Below, piece after piece: positions 1 through 6,102 of a DNA stretch of 7,131 nt. Numbering within the stretch: position 1 is the stretch's first letter; every line of letters starts with the position of its first letter. This DNA is from Pseudorhodobacter antarcticus (GTDB lineage Bacteria > Pseudomonadota > Alphaproteobacteria > Rhodobacterales > Rhodobacteraceae): NCBI GenBank assembly GCA_945897655.1, contig CAMDHB010000178.1, positions 1 to 7,131 on the forward strand. The letters are read 5' to 3'. The position numbers and the translations under genes were made by a program. The notes under the pieces were generated by a model, which searched no databases, was not told the DNA's origin, and worked only from the letters and a program-made list of their open reading frames with translations.

Positions 1-46
1 CCAGATAATGCCGCAGGATCCGCCTGTCCGTGTCATCCAGCTGCAT
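1..46 (-). CDS. Lrp/AsnC-family transcriptional regulator, N-terminal fragment cut by window edge
   Basis: Read leftward from an ATG at 44-46, the first 15 codons give MQLDDTDRRILRHYL. This is the typical opening of Lrp/AsnC regulators: an L-D-x-x-D-x-x-I-L pattern that begins the N-terminal helix-turn-helix domain. A purine-rich GAGGGG lies 4 bases upstream of the ATG and would serve as a slightly close ribosome binding site. The rest of the gene, including the ligand-sensing RAM domain, lies outside the window. Proteins of this family bind DNA as dimers or higher oligomers and often respond to amino acids such as leucine. Being divergent from ilvC, with only 127 bp between the two starts, it is a plausible regulator of ilvC and of itself. 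The family call rests on 15 residues only, so it is good but not certain. An in-frame TTG further upstream is a less likely start. Confidence 0.72.
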   Translation of the reverse strand, partial: MQLDDTDRRILRHYL

Positions 47-108
47 GATCCCCTCACGTTTCCCCAAAACTGCACATGATTTTTCGCAGACTAACCGCTT
101 TCAGTCAA

Positions 109-133
109 ATTTCGCACCCATATCGCGCGAAAT
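109..133. promoter_or_regulatory. Candidate operator: ATTTCGC-N11-GCGAAAT inverted repeat
   Basis: A perfect 7-bp inverted repeat, ATTTCGC at 109-115 and GCGAAAT at 127-133, is centred on position 121 with an 11-base spacer. The arm centres are 18 bp apart. It lies 40-65 bases upstream of the ilvC start, where an operator overlapping the promoter would be expected. A further direct copy of TTTCGCA lies at 82-88. Because a divergent Lrp/AsnC-type gene shares the region, the inferred ligand is that regulator. It does not closely match the E. coli Lrp consensus as I know it, so the assignment is by position and symmetry only. Confidence 0.4.
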
Positions 134-160
134 CTCCCTATCCTGCGCCCATCTCTCAGC

Positions 161-166
161 AAAGGA
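161..166 (+). promoter_or_regulatory. Ribosome binding site that fixes the ilvC start
   Basis: AAAGGA lies seven bases upstream of the ATG at 174. The open frame extends 48 codons further upstream, so this site decides the start. The resulting MRVYYD N-terminus is also the usual beginning of class I reductoisomerases. Confidence 0.8.
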
Positions 167-173
167 ACGCCCC

Positions 174-1196
174 ATGCGCGTGTATTACGACCGTGACTGC
201 GACATCAACCTGATCAAGGACAAGAAAGTCGCCATCCTCGGCTACGGCTCCCAAGGTCATGCCCATGCCCTGAACCTGCGCGATTCGGGCGCTAAGAACC
301 TCGTCGTGGCGCTGCGCCCCGGTTCCGCTTCGGCCAAAAAGGCCGAAGGCGAGGGGCTCAAGGTGATGGACATCGCCGCCGCCGCCGCCTGGGCCGACCT
401 GATCATGTTCACCATGCCCGACGAACTGCAGGCCGACACCTACAAGAAATACGTGCATGACAACATCCGCGACGGCGCCGCCATCGCCTTTGCCCACGGG
501 TTGAACATCCACTTCGGCCTGATCGAACCCAAGCCCGGCGTCGACGTCATCATGATGGCCCCCAAGGGCCCCGGCCACACCGTGCGCGGCGAATATGTCA
601 AAGGCGGCGGCGTGCCCTGCCTCGTGGCCGTCCATCAGGACGCGTCCGGCAAGGCCATGGAAATCGGCCTTTCGTACTGCTCCGGCATCGGTGGCGGTCG
701 TTCCGGCATCATCGAAACCAACTTCCGTCAGGAATGCGAAACCGACCTCTTCGGCGAACAGGCCGTTCTGTGTGGCGGTCTGGTCGAACTGATCCGCATG
801 GGCTTTGAAACCCTTGTGGAAGCGGGCTACGAACCCGAAATGGCCTATTTCGAATGCCTGCACGAAGTTAAGCTGATCGTCGACCTGATCTATGAAGGCG
901 GCATCGCCAACATGAACTACTCGATCAGCAACACCGCCGAATACGGCGAATACGTCTCCGGCCCGCGCATCCTGCCCTATGCCGAAACCAAGGCCCGCAT
1001 GAAGGCCGTTCTGGAAGACATCCAGTCCGGCAAGTTCGTGTCAGACTTCATGCAGGAAAACTCGGTAGGTCAGCCCTTCTTCAAGGCCACCCGCCGCCGC
1101 AACGACGAACACCAGATCGAAAAGGTCGGTGAAAAACTGCGCGCCATGATGCCTTGGATCTCCAAAGGCAAAATGGTCGACCGCGCAAGGAACTGA
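174..1196 (+). CDS. ilvC: Ketol-acid reductoisomerase, class I, NADPH-dependent
   Basis: IlvC converts 2-acetolactate, or 2-aceto-2-hydroxybutyrate, by Mg-dependent alkyl migration and NADPH reduction to the dihydroxy acid precursor of valine, leucine and isoleucine. It is a soluble cytoplasmic enzyme. The 340-residue product has the usual length of the short class I form. The N-terminal Rossmann domain (about 1-182) carries the glycine-rich loop GYGSQGHAHA at 23-32. The phosphate-binding RPGSAS at 48-53 is consistent with NADPH preference. The catalytic region around His108 (AHG) is present. The helical C-terminal domain has the metal ligands Asp191 and Glu195 in DLFGEQ, then Glu227 and Glu231 in FECLHE, and the substrate-contacting Ser252 in ISNTAEYG. 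Nothing is missing or broken. A GT61 gene follows after 16 bases with no terminator between, so some read-through transcription is likely. Regulation by the divergent Lrp-type gene is inferred. Confidence 0.98.
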   Translation: MRVYYDRDCDINLIKDKKVAILGYGSQGHAHALNLRDSGAKNLVVALRPGSASAKKAEGEGLKVMDIAAAAAWADLIMFTMPDELQADTYKKYVHDNIRDGAAIAFAHGLNIHFGLIEPKPGVDVIMMAPKGPGHTVRGEYVKGGGVPCLVAVHQDASGKAMEIGLSYCSGIGGGRSGIIETNFRQECETDLFGEQAVLCGGLVELIRMGFETLVEAGYEPEMAYFECLHEVKLIVDLIYEGGIANMNYSISNTAEYGEYVSGPRILPYAETKARMKAVLEDIQSGKFVSDFMQENSVGQPFFKATRRRNDEHQIEKVGEKLRAMMPWISKGKMVDRARN

Positions 1197-1212
1197 GACA
1201 ACAAAGCCCCGC

Positions 1213-2262
1213 ATGAAGCATTTCGCCCGCCTGCACCCGTTGACAGCCCCGGTCCTGCGCCGCGTGCTGAACCCGCGCGGGCCAGAGCCTGAGGTGCTTC
1301 AACCGCAGGAGGTTCAAGCGGTCCAGCCCCCGGCCATGTTGCCGGGGATGCTGGACCGTGTCGCCGGCGCGGACGAGCACTTGCCAGTCAGCTATCACAT
1401 CGCGGCAACGCTTCAGACCAAGGTGACCCATGCGCCCGTCCTGCGCTTCACCTATCGCAACGCCCTCGTGCGCCGCAGTGGTTTTGCCACCGCGGCGCAC
1501 CAACAACGCTTTGGGCAAAGCCGGGATCTGCGCGAATTGCTTGGCCCGGTCGACAGCATTCCGCGGCTGCGCTACTGCTACAACTCGGTGATCCAGCGCT
1601 ACTTTGGCCACTGGATGTCGGACGGCATTCCTTCCGCCTATATCGACCCCGACAGGGGCCAACTCTGGATGCCGCATCAGCCCGGCTGGCCCCATGCGCC
1701 CGAATATCTGAACGCGCTCAACCTGTCTGTCGTGGCGGCACCTGTGGTGCAGGCCGATGAACTGGTGGTCTATCAAGATTACGCCCAAGGGTCGCACAAA
1801 CGGGCCCGCTATGCCGTCATCCGCGACAAAATCCACGCCCTCTTTGGCGGGGGCGAGGCCACGGATTACGTCTACATCCGGCGCGGCCTGACCGGCGAGC
1901 GGCGCATCATCACCAATGAAGACGCCTTCTGCGCCGAGTTGCGCCGCAGAAACTGGAAAATCCTCGATGTCGCAACCGCCTCAATGGCCGACCTGCAACG
2001 CGCCCTGTGCCGCGCCCGCGTTGTCGTGGGGATCGAGGGCAGCCAGTTGAACCATGCACAGGCCAGCCTGAAACCCGGCTCTGTGCTTGTGGTCCTGATC
2101 CCCAATGACCGCTTTGGCTCCACCCATCCCGAACGCAGCCGCGCCCACGGCACCCGCTGCGGCGTCGTCGTTCTGCCCGGGTCCAAGGCAACTGGCTACC
2201 ACGTCGATACGGACGAGGTGCTTCGGACCATCGAACTGGTCAAGACAACTTTCCCGGTGTGA
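1213..2262 (+). CDS. Glycosyltransferase family 61 (DUF563) protein
   Basis: The 349-residue protein resembles family GT61 (DUF563) glycosyltransferases, which transfer sugars such as xylose or N-acetylglucosamine in eukaryotes and are mostly uncharacterised in bacteria, often in surface polysaccharide loci. Supporting segments are the early GHWMSDGIP at 132-140 (family pattern N/F-x-GHW-x-x-D), the central VYIRRG...RRIITNED at 220-237, and the C-terminal VVGIEGSQLNHAQASLKPGS at 271-290, which matches the family's 'VG-x-x-G-x-x-L-x-x-x-x-F-x-x-PG' region. I see no signal peptide or membrane segment, so it is probably cytoplasmic. The start is uncertain: the ATG at 1213 has no good ribosome binding site, and the first 40 residues (rich in Pro, Arg and Gln) are unlike the family core, so an internal start such as the ATG at 1336 is possible. 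It lies 16 bases after ilvC and may be transcribed with it. Acceptor and donor are unknown, and no other polysaccharide genes are visible. Confidence 0.8.
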   Translation: MKHFARLHPLTAPVLRRVLNPRGPEPEVLQPQEVQAVQPPAMLPGMLDRVAGADEHLPVSYHIAATLQTKVTHAPVLRFTYRNALVRRSGFATAAHQQRFGQSRDLRELLGPVDSIPRLRYCYNSVIQRYFGHWMSDGIPSAYIDPDRGQLWMPHQPGWPHAPEYLNALNLSVVAAPVVQADELVVYQDYAQGSHKRARYAVIRDKIHALFGGGEATDYVYIRRGLTGERRIITNEDAFCAELRRRNWKILDVATASMADLQRALCRARVVVGIEGSQLNHAQASLKPGSVLVVLIPNDRFGSTHPERSRAHGTRCGVVVLPGSKATGYHVDTDEVLRTIELVKTTFPV

Positions 2263-2264
2263 CC

Positions 2265-2311
2265 GGCCCCGTCCCCCGGCCATCGTCCCATTTCGCGTCA
2301 TCGACGGGGCC
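2265..2311. repeat. Perfect 9-bp inverted repeat between the GT61 and MFS genes
   Basis: GGCCCCGTC at 2265-2273 is the exact reverse complement of GACGGGGCC at 2303-2311, with a 29-base interval. It begins two bases after the GT61 stop codon. The stem would be strong, but the loop is long and no T-run follows on either strand, so it is not a standard intrinsic terminator. It could be an mRNA 3'-end stabilising or attenuating structure, or a binding site. The remainder of the 109-bp gap shows nothing else except the MFS ribosome binding site. Confidence 0.4.
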
Positions 2312-2361
2312 AAAGTTCCCGCTTGGTAGAACCGGCAAAGCGTGCCACTGTTCCGCAAACT

Positions 2362-2366
2362 GGAGG
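2362..2366 (+). promoter_or_regulatory. Ribosome binding site that fixes the MFS gene start
   Basis: GGAGG lies five bases before the ATG at 2372. The open frame also allows a GTG at 2342, but that codon has no comparable site, so the ATG is preferred. Confidence 0.8.
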
Positions 2367-2371
2367 CTCCG

Positions 2372-3622
2372 ATGACCGTGACCCCCTCACCCTCCAGCGC
2401 CCCAGCACGACAGGTTCAACCTTGGGCCATCGTCGCCTTCGGGTTTCTGGCCCTTGCCATTGCCTCCTCGGCCCGCGCCACCCTCAGCCTGTTGATGCCG
2501 GTCTGGCAGGGTGAATTTGGCTGGACCAGCAGCTATATCTCCGGCATCGGTGCCTTGGCCCTGGTGATGGCGGCCATCGTGGCCCCCTTTGCCGGACGGT
2601 TGGTTGACAAGATGGGCCCCCGCTTCACGCTGAACCTGGGGCTCGGTCTCCTGGGGGTCGGCTGTGGTCTGGTCGCCACCATGACCGGCAAGCTGATGTT
2701 CGTGATCGGCTATGGCGGGTTTTGCGCGGTCGGGTTCGGGGTTGTGGCCAGCCATGTCGTGGCCACCGCCGTCACGCGGTCGTTTTCGGCCCACACCGGC
2801 GTGGCCGTTGGTACGGCCACCTCGGGGGCCACGGGCGGCCAGTTTGTCATCGTGCCGCTGATTGCCCTTCTCTTGTCCTTTGCCAGCTGGCGGTGGTGCT
2901 TTGGCGCCCTGTCGCTGGCCAGTCTGGCGCTGATCCCCTGCATCCGAATGATGATGCAAGACCGCGCCGCCGCCCGGCGCGACGGCAAGACCGCGCAAAG
3001 CTCCACCAGCTTTGGCCAGGATTTCGGCTACATCCTGCGCCGCCCCGCCTTTCATGCCCTGTTCTGGAGCTTTCTGATCTGCGGCTTCACCTCCTCCGGC
3101 GCGATCGAGACGCATCTTCTGCCCTTCGCCGCCTTTTGCGGCTTTCCGCCATTGCAAAGTGCGACGGCCTACGGGTTATTGTCGCTGATCAACCTGTTCG
3201 GGATGATTGGCGCAGGCTGGCTGACCGACAAGGTCAACCGCCCGACCCTGCTCGCCTCCATCTACATCTTGCGCGGCCTGACCTACCTCATCCTGGTCTT
3301 CATGCCCGGCACCAGCATCGAGACGCTGTTCCTCTTTGCCTTTCTGTTCGGCATTGTCGATTATTCCACCGTCCCCGTGACCGCCAGCCTCGCTGCCAGC
3401 CACATTGGCCTGCCCGTGATGGGTCAGGCCATGGGCATGATCTCCGCAGGCCACGCGCTGGGGTCGGCCCTTGCGGCCTATCTGGGCGGCTATGTGTTCG
3501 ATACGACCGGGGAATACGAACTTCTGTGGCTGGGGTCACTTTGGCTGCTGATCGCGGCCAGTGTGATGGCAATTCTCATCCAATGGCTCTCACGCGCACC
3601 CCAGCCAACCGCCACCGCATAA
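2372..3622 (+). CDS. Major facilitator superfamily (MFS) transporter, 12 membrane segments
   Basis: The 416-residue inner-membrane protein has about twelve hydrophobic segments, roughly at residues 18-42, 55-75, 87-103, 107-130, 144-170, 173-192, 226-246, 263-283, 293-312, 317-340, 349-374 and 384-405. A polar cytoplasmic loop at about 195-225 separates the two halves. The MFS signature loop between segments 2 and 3 is present as GRLVDKMGPR at 75-84, and its counterpart in the second half is GWLTDKVNR at 282-290. The EFGWTSSYISG entry to segment 2 (48-58) recalls the monocarboxylate/oxalate-formate-like branch of the superfamily, but the substrate cannot be read from sequence. The length is normal and no frame break is seen. 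It has its own strong ribosome binding site and a 109-bp upstream gap, so it may have its own promoter. Downstream it converges with glmM; no clear terminator on its own strand was found in 3623-3688. Confidence 0.93.
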   Translation: MTVTPSPSSAPARQVQPWAIVAFGFLALAIASSARATLSLLMPVWQGEFGWTSSYISGIGALALVMAAIVAPFAGRLVDKMGPRFTLNLGLGLLGVGCGLVATMTGKLMFVIGYGGFCAVGFGVVASHVVATAVTRSFSAHTGVAVGTATSGATGGQFVIVPLIALLLSFASWRWCFGALSLASLALIPCIRMMMQDRAAARRDGKTAQSSTSFGQDFGYILRRPAFHALFWSFLICGFTSSGAIETHLLPFAAFCGFPPLQSATAYGLLSLINLFGMIGAGWLTDKVNRPTLLASIYILRGLTYLILVFMPGTSIETLFLFAFLFGIVDYSTVPVTASLAASHIGLPVMGQAMGMISAGHALGSALAAYLGGYVFDTTGEYELLWLGSLWLLIAASVMAILIQWLSRAPQPTATA

Positions 3623-3688
3623 GGCGATCATGGTTAATGCACTATGAACAGAAAAAGGTAAGCCTTTGTTCTTGAAGGGTTTTGAAAA

Positions 3689-3706
3689 GTGTCCACATGT
3701 GGACAC
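3689..3706 (-). terminator. Perfect 18-bp palindrome after glmM; probable terminator of the folB-folP-glmM operon
   Basis: GTGTCCACATGTGGACAC is an exact palindrome placed three bases after the glmM stop codon. On the minus strand it is followed directly by TTTTC, so the transcript could form a 7-bp stem with a CATG loop and then a short U-run, as an intrinsic terminator would. On the plus strand it is followed by CCCC, so it would not stop MFS transcription by that route. The U-run is short and the stem is only moderately GC-rich. Its perfect symmetry, including the centre, also fits a DNA-binding-protein site. Confidence 0.5.
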
Positions 3707-3709
3707 CCC

Positions 3710-5053
3710 TCAAACAGCGGCTTGAACCGCCCCCACGATGTCATCGACCACGGCGCGCAGCAGGGCTTCATCCTCACATTCCGCCATGACCCTGACCAGC
3801 GGTTCCGTGCCCGACTTGCGGATCAGCAACCGCCCCCGCCCGTTCAGCCGCACTTCCGCCCCCGCAATAGCGGCCTTGACCGATGCTGCCTCCAGCGGCT
3901 GCGCCCCCGCGCCATAACGGACATTTTTCAACATCTGCGGCACCACCTCAAACTGCTGAACCAGGCGGCTCGCCGGCAGCCCTGACCGCGCCATTTCCGC
4001 CAGAAACTGCAAGCCCGCTATCAGCCCGTCGCCCGTGGTGGCATAATCGGTCATCACGATATGCCCCGACTGCTCGCCCCCCAGGTTCCATCCCCCCCGC
4101 CGCATCGCCTCAACCACATAACGGTCGCCGACCGCCGTCCGCTCCAGCCGCAAACCCCGGCCCGTCATGAACCGCTCCAACCCCAGATTGCTCATCACGG
4201 TCGCAACCAGCGTGCCCCCGACCAACCGCCCCTCATCCGCCCAGCGCCCCGCCAGCAGCGCCATGATCTGGTCACCGTCCGCCACCCGGCCCGTCTCATC
4301 CAGAATCATCACCCGGTCGGCATCACCGTCCAACGAAATCCCGACATGGGCGCCATGCGCCACCACCGCCTCGGCCGCGGTCTGGGTGTGGGTCGATCCG
4401 ACCTGATCGTTGATGTTTGTCCCGTTGGGCGACACACCCACCGGAATGACCTCGGCCCCCAGTTCCCACAACACCTCAGGTGCGGCCTTGTAGGCGGCCC
4501 CGTTGGCGCAATCGATCACGACCTTCAACCCGTCCAGCCGCACCCCCGCCGGGAAGGTTGTCTTGACAAACTCCTGATAGCGCCCGCGCCCATCCTCGAT
4601 CCGCCGCGCCCGACCAATCCCCTCAGCCGCCGCCAACTCGATCTCGCCCGCGACAATCGCCTCGATCTCGCCCTCAGCCTCATCACTCAGCTTGAACCCG
4701 TCCGGGCCAAAGAACTTGATCCCGTTGTCCTGATGCGGGTTGTGACTGGCGGAAATCATCACCCCCAGATCAGCCCGCATGCTGCGCGTCAAAAACCCCA
4801 CAGCCGGCGTCGGAACCGGACCCAGCAACAGCACATTCATCCCCGTAGAACACAACCCCGCCGTAAGCGCGTTTTCCAGCATATAGCCCGACAGCCGGGT
4901 ATCCTTGCCGATCACCACCCGGTGGGCCGATGACCCCTCGCGCCGAAAATACCGGCCCGCCGCCGCCCCCAGCTTCAACGCCATCTCTGCCGTCATGGGA
5001 AAAGAGTTCGCACGCCCCCGCACGCCATCGGTGCCAAACAGCTTTCTGGTCAT
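3710..5053 (-). CDS. glmM: Phosphoglucosamine mutase
   Basis: GlmM interconverts glucosamine-6-phosphate and glucosamine-1-phosphate, the step before GlmU on the route to UDP-GlcNAc for peptidoglycan and lipopolysaccharide. The 447-residue protein has the normal length and all four alpha-phosphohexomutase domains. The N-terminus KLFGTDGVRG at 4-13 is diagnostic. The catalytic phosphoserine loop ISASHNP (100-106) places the active serine at Ser103. The Mg-binding loop DGDADR is at 242-247, the sugar-binding GEQSGH at 326-331, and the phosphate-binding RKSGTEP at 412-418. The frame is open ten codons further upstream, but the ATG at 5053 is chosen because AAAGGAG lies seven bases before it and MTRKLFGTDG is the family's usual beginning. 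The start lies two bases after the folP stop (TGA-GT-ATG), so it is very likely translated from the same mRNA with coupling to folP. Confidence 0.98.
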   Translation of the reverse strand: MTRKLFGTDGVRGRANSFPMTAEMALKLGAAAGRYFRREGSSAHRVVIGKDTRLSGYMLENALTAGLCSTGMNVLLLGPVPTPAVGFLTRSMRADLGVMISASHNPHQDNGIKFFGPDGFKLSDEAEGEIEAIVAGEIELAAAEGIGRARRIEDGRGRYQEFVKTTFPAGVRLDGLKVVIDCANGAAYKAAPEVLWELGAEVIPVGVSPNGTNINDQVGSTHTQTAAEAVVAHGAHVGISLDGDADRVMILDETGRVADGDQIMALLAGRWADEGRLVGGTLVATVMSNLGLERFMTGRGLRLERTAVGDRYVVEAMRRGGWNLGGEQSGHIVMTDYATTGDGLIAGLQFLAEMARSGLPASRLVQQFEVVPQMLKNVRYGAGAQPLEAASVKAAIAGAEVRLNGRGRLLIRKSGTEPLVRVMAECEDEALLRAVVDDIVGAVQAAV

Positions 5054-5055
5054 AC

Positions 5056-6060
5056 TCACGCTCCTTTGGTTACGGCTTGCCACAGGGACAAGGCCTGCCG
5101 CGTCTCGGCCACATCATGCACCCGTATGATCTGGACGCCCTGCGCGACCCCCGCCAGTGCCACCGCCAACGACCCCGGCATCCGCCGCGCCGCATCGCCC
5201 TCACGGGCAACCTCGCCAATCATCCGCTTGCGCGAGGCACCGAGCAGGACCGGCAGCCCCAAATCATGAAACAAAGATAGCCGCGCCAGCAGCGCCAGAT
5301 TATGGGCCAGGGTCTTGCCAAATCCGATACCCGGATCGACCGCGATGCGGTCGCGCGCAATGCCCGCCGCCTCAGCCGCCGCAATCCGGGCGTGCAGCGC
5401 GTCAAAGACATCCAAGAGCACATCGTCATAAACCGGATCAATCTGCATCGTGGCCGGCGTCGCGATGGAATGCATCAGCACCACGGGACAGCCCGCCTCA
5501 GCCACCAGCCCCGCCATGCCTGGATCAAACCGCAGCGCCGTCACATCATTGACCCAAGCCGCACCCGCCGCCAGTGCCGCCCGCGCCACCCCGGCCTTGC
5601 GCGTGTCAATGGACAGGGGCAGGTCCAACCCGCCCCCCCGCAGGGCGGCAATCACCGGGGCGGTGCGGGCAATCTCATCCGCCTCATCCACCACCACAGC
5701 GCCGGGCCGCGTGCTTTCGCCGCCAATGTCGATGACATCCGCCCCCGCCGCCATCAGACGCGCCTGCATCACGGCCGCTTCAGGCTTCAGGAACAACCCG
5801 CCGTCCGAAAAGCTGTCGGGCGTGACGTTCAGAATGCCCATGATCTGCGGGCGCTGCATCGGCAGACCGCCAAAATCCGGACGCGGGGCCGAAAGCCGCT
5901 CTCGCACCGCTTGGCTCAGGTCGCGGGCCTGCACCAGTTCGGGCGCTGCCCCCCGGCGCAACACCTCGACCGTGTTGAACCAACACCATCCCCCGGCCAA
6001 AGCCAAGGCATCCGGCGGGCGGGCAGGGTCGGACATGGGTACTGGGCGAAAATATTCCAT
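5056..6060 (-). CDS. folP: Dihydropteroate synthase
   Basis: FolP joins 6-hydroxymethyl-7,8-dihydropterin pyrophosphate to p-aminobenzoate, giving dihydropteroate in the cytoplasmic folate pathway; it is the sulfonamide target. The TIM-barrel core is complete: GILNVTPDSFSDGG at 75-88, GGESTRPG at 113-120, DTRK at 152-155, ND at 171-172, DPGIGFGK at 242-249, SRK at 276-278 and RVHDV at 313-317. These supply the pterin- and pABA-site residues Asn78, Asp152, Asn171, Asp242, Lys278, Arg313 and His315. Phe84, Thr117 and Pro119 are wild type and no sul-type insertion is seen. At 334 residues it is about 50 longer than the E. coli enzyme because of an N-terminal region (1-70) with LAGGWCWFNTVEVL. 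The segment usually read MHxQG is MHSIA here (196-200). The start at 6060 has only a weak GCAGAAG ribosome site; an ATG at 6036 is an alternative with none. It follows folB by 42 bases. Confidence 0.97.
   Translation of the reverse strand: MEYFRPVPMSDPARPPDALALAGGWCWFNTVEVLRRGAAPELVQARDLSQAVRERLSAPRPDFGGLPMQRPQIMGILNVTPDSFSDGGLFLKPEAAVMQARLMAAGADVIDIGGESTRPGAVVVDEADEIARTAPVIAALRGGGLDLPLSIDTRKAGVARAALAAGAAWVNDVTALRFDPGMAGLVAEAGCPVVLMHSIATPATMQIDPVYDDVLLDVFDALHARIAAAEAAGIARDRIAVDPGIGFGKTLAHNLALLARLSLFHDLGLPVLLGASRKRMIGEVAREGDAARRMPGSLAVALAGVAQGVQIIRVHDVAETRQALSLWQAVTKGA
5061..5067 (-). promoter_or_regulatory. glmM ribosome binding site inside the end of folP
   Basis: On the minus strand AAAGGAG lies seven bases before the glmM ATG and within the last codons of folP. 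It decides the glmM start, and because the folP stop falls between it and the ATG it implies coupled translation. Confidence 0.8.
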
Positions 6061-6102
6061 GACTTCTGCTAGGACCGAACCGCCATGACGGCAAGGGGGC
6101 AG

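Larger units (their letters stand above)
47..173. promoter_or_regulatory. Divergent intergenic region between the Lrp-type gene and ilvC
   Basis: These 127 bases must carry the promoters of both divergent genes and are more AT-rich than the flanking genes. The element TTTCGC occurs three times: at 82-87 and 110-115 on the plus strand, and as GCGAAA at 127-132. The first two copies are each followed by A and lie 28 bp apart. No convincing -35/-10 pair was found; TATCCT at 139-144 is the nearest to a -10 box but has no good partner. No leader peptide or attenuator hairpin is evident. The ilvC reading frame stays open upstream to position 30, but this stretch does not resemble any reductoisomerase and is treated as non-coding. 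Confidence 0.7.

Noticed and set aside
30..173. In-frame upstream extension of ilvC by 48 codons, possibly a leader peptide
   Set aside because: The extension does not resemble reductoisomerases, is not rich in Leu, Ile or Val codons as an ilv leader would be, and overlaps the divergent regulator's start. The good ribosome site and the MRVYYD start favour 174.
156..863. Minus-strand open frame of 235 codons opposite ilvC
   Set aside because: It lies wholly antisense to a certain gene and its translation is a Gly/His/Asp-rich shadow with no recognisable domain.
2387..3157. Minus-strand open frame of 256 codons opposite the MFS gene
   Set aside because: The low-complexity Gly/His/Gln-rich translation is a product of GC-rich codon structure on the other strand.
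3654..3667. AAAGG-TAAG-CCTTT hairpin after the MFS gene as its terminator
   Set aside because: The stem is only five base pairs with three A-T pairs, and it is followed by GTTCTTG rather than a T-run, so the support is too weak.
2722..3675. Plus-strand open frame of 317 codons in another frame of the MFS gene
   Set aside because: The translation is Arg/His/Pro-rich without membrane segments, and the overlapping MFS frame has clear family motifs.
3689..3706. Palindrome as a parS (ParB) site
   Set aside because: The chromosomal parS core has a CACGTG centre with TTTCAC or TTCCAC-type arms. The centre here is ACATGT and no parAB genes are in view.
4061..4933. Plus-strand open frame of 290 codons opposite glmM
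   Set aside because: Its Arg/Pro/His-rich composition and complete overlap with glmM mark it as a shadow. The same applies to the plus-strand frames at 5302-6072 and 6085-6786 opposite folP and folB.
6061..6102. Five-codon mini-ORF between folB and folP
   Set aside because: It has no ribosome site of its own, and such short frames arise often by chance.
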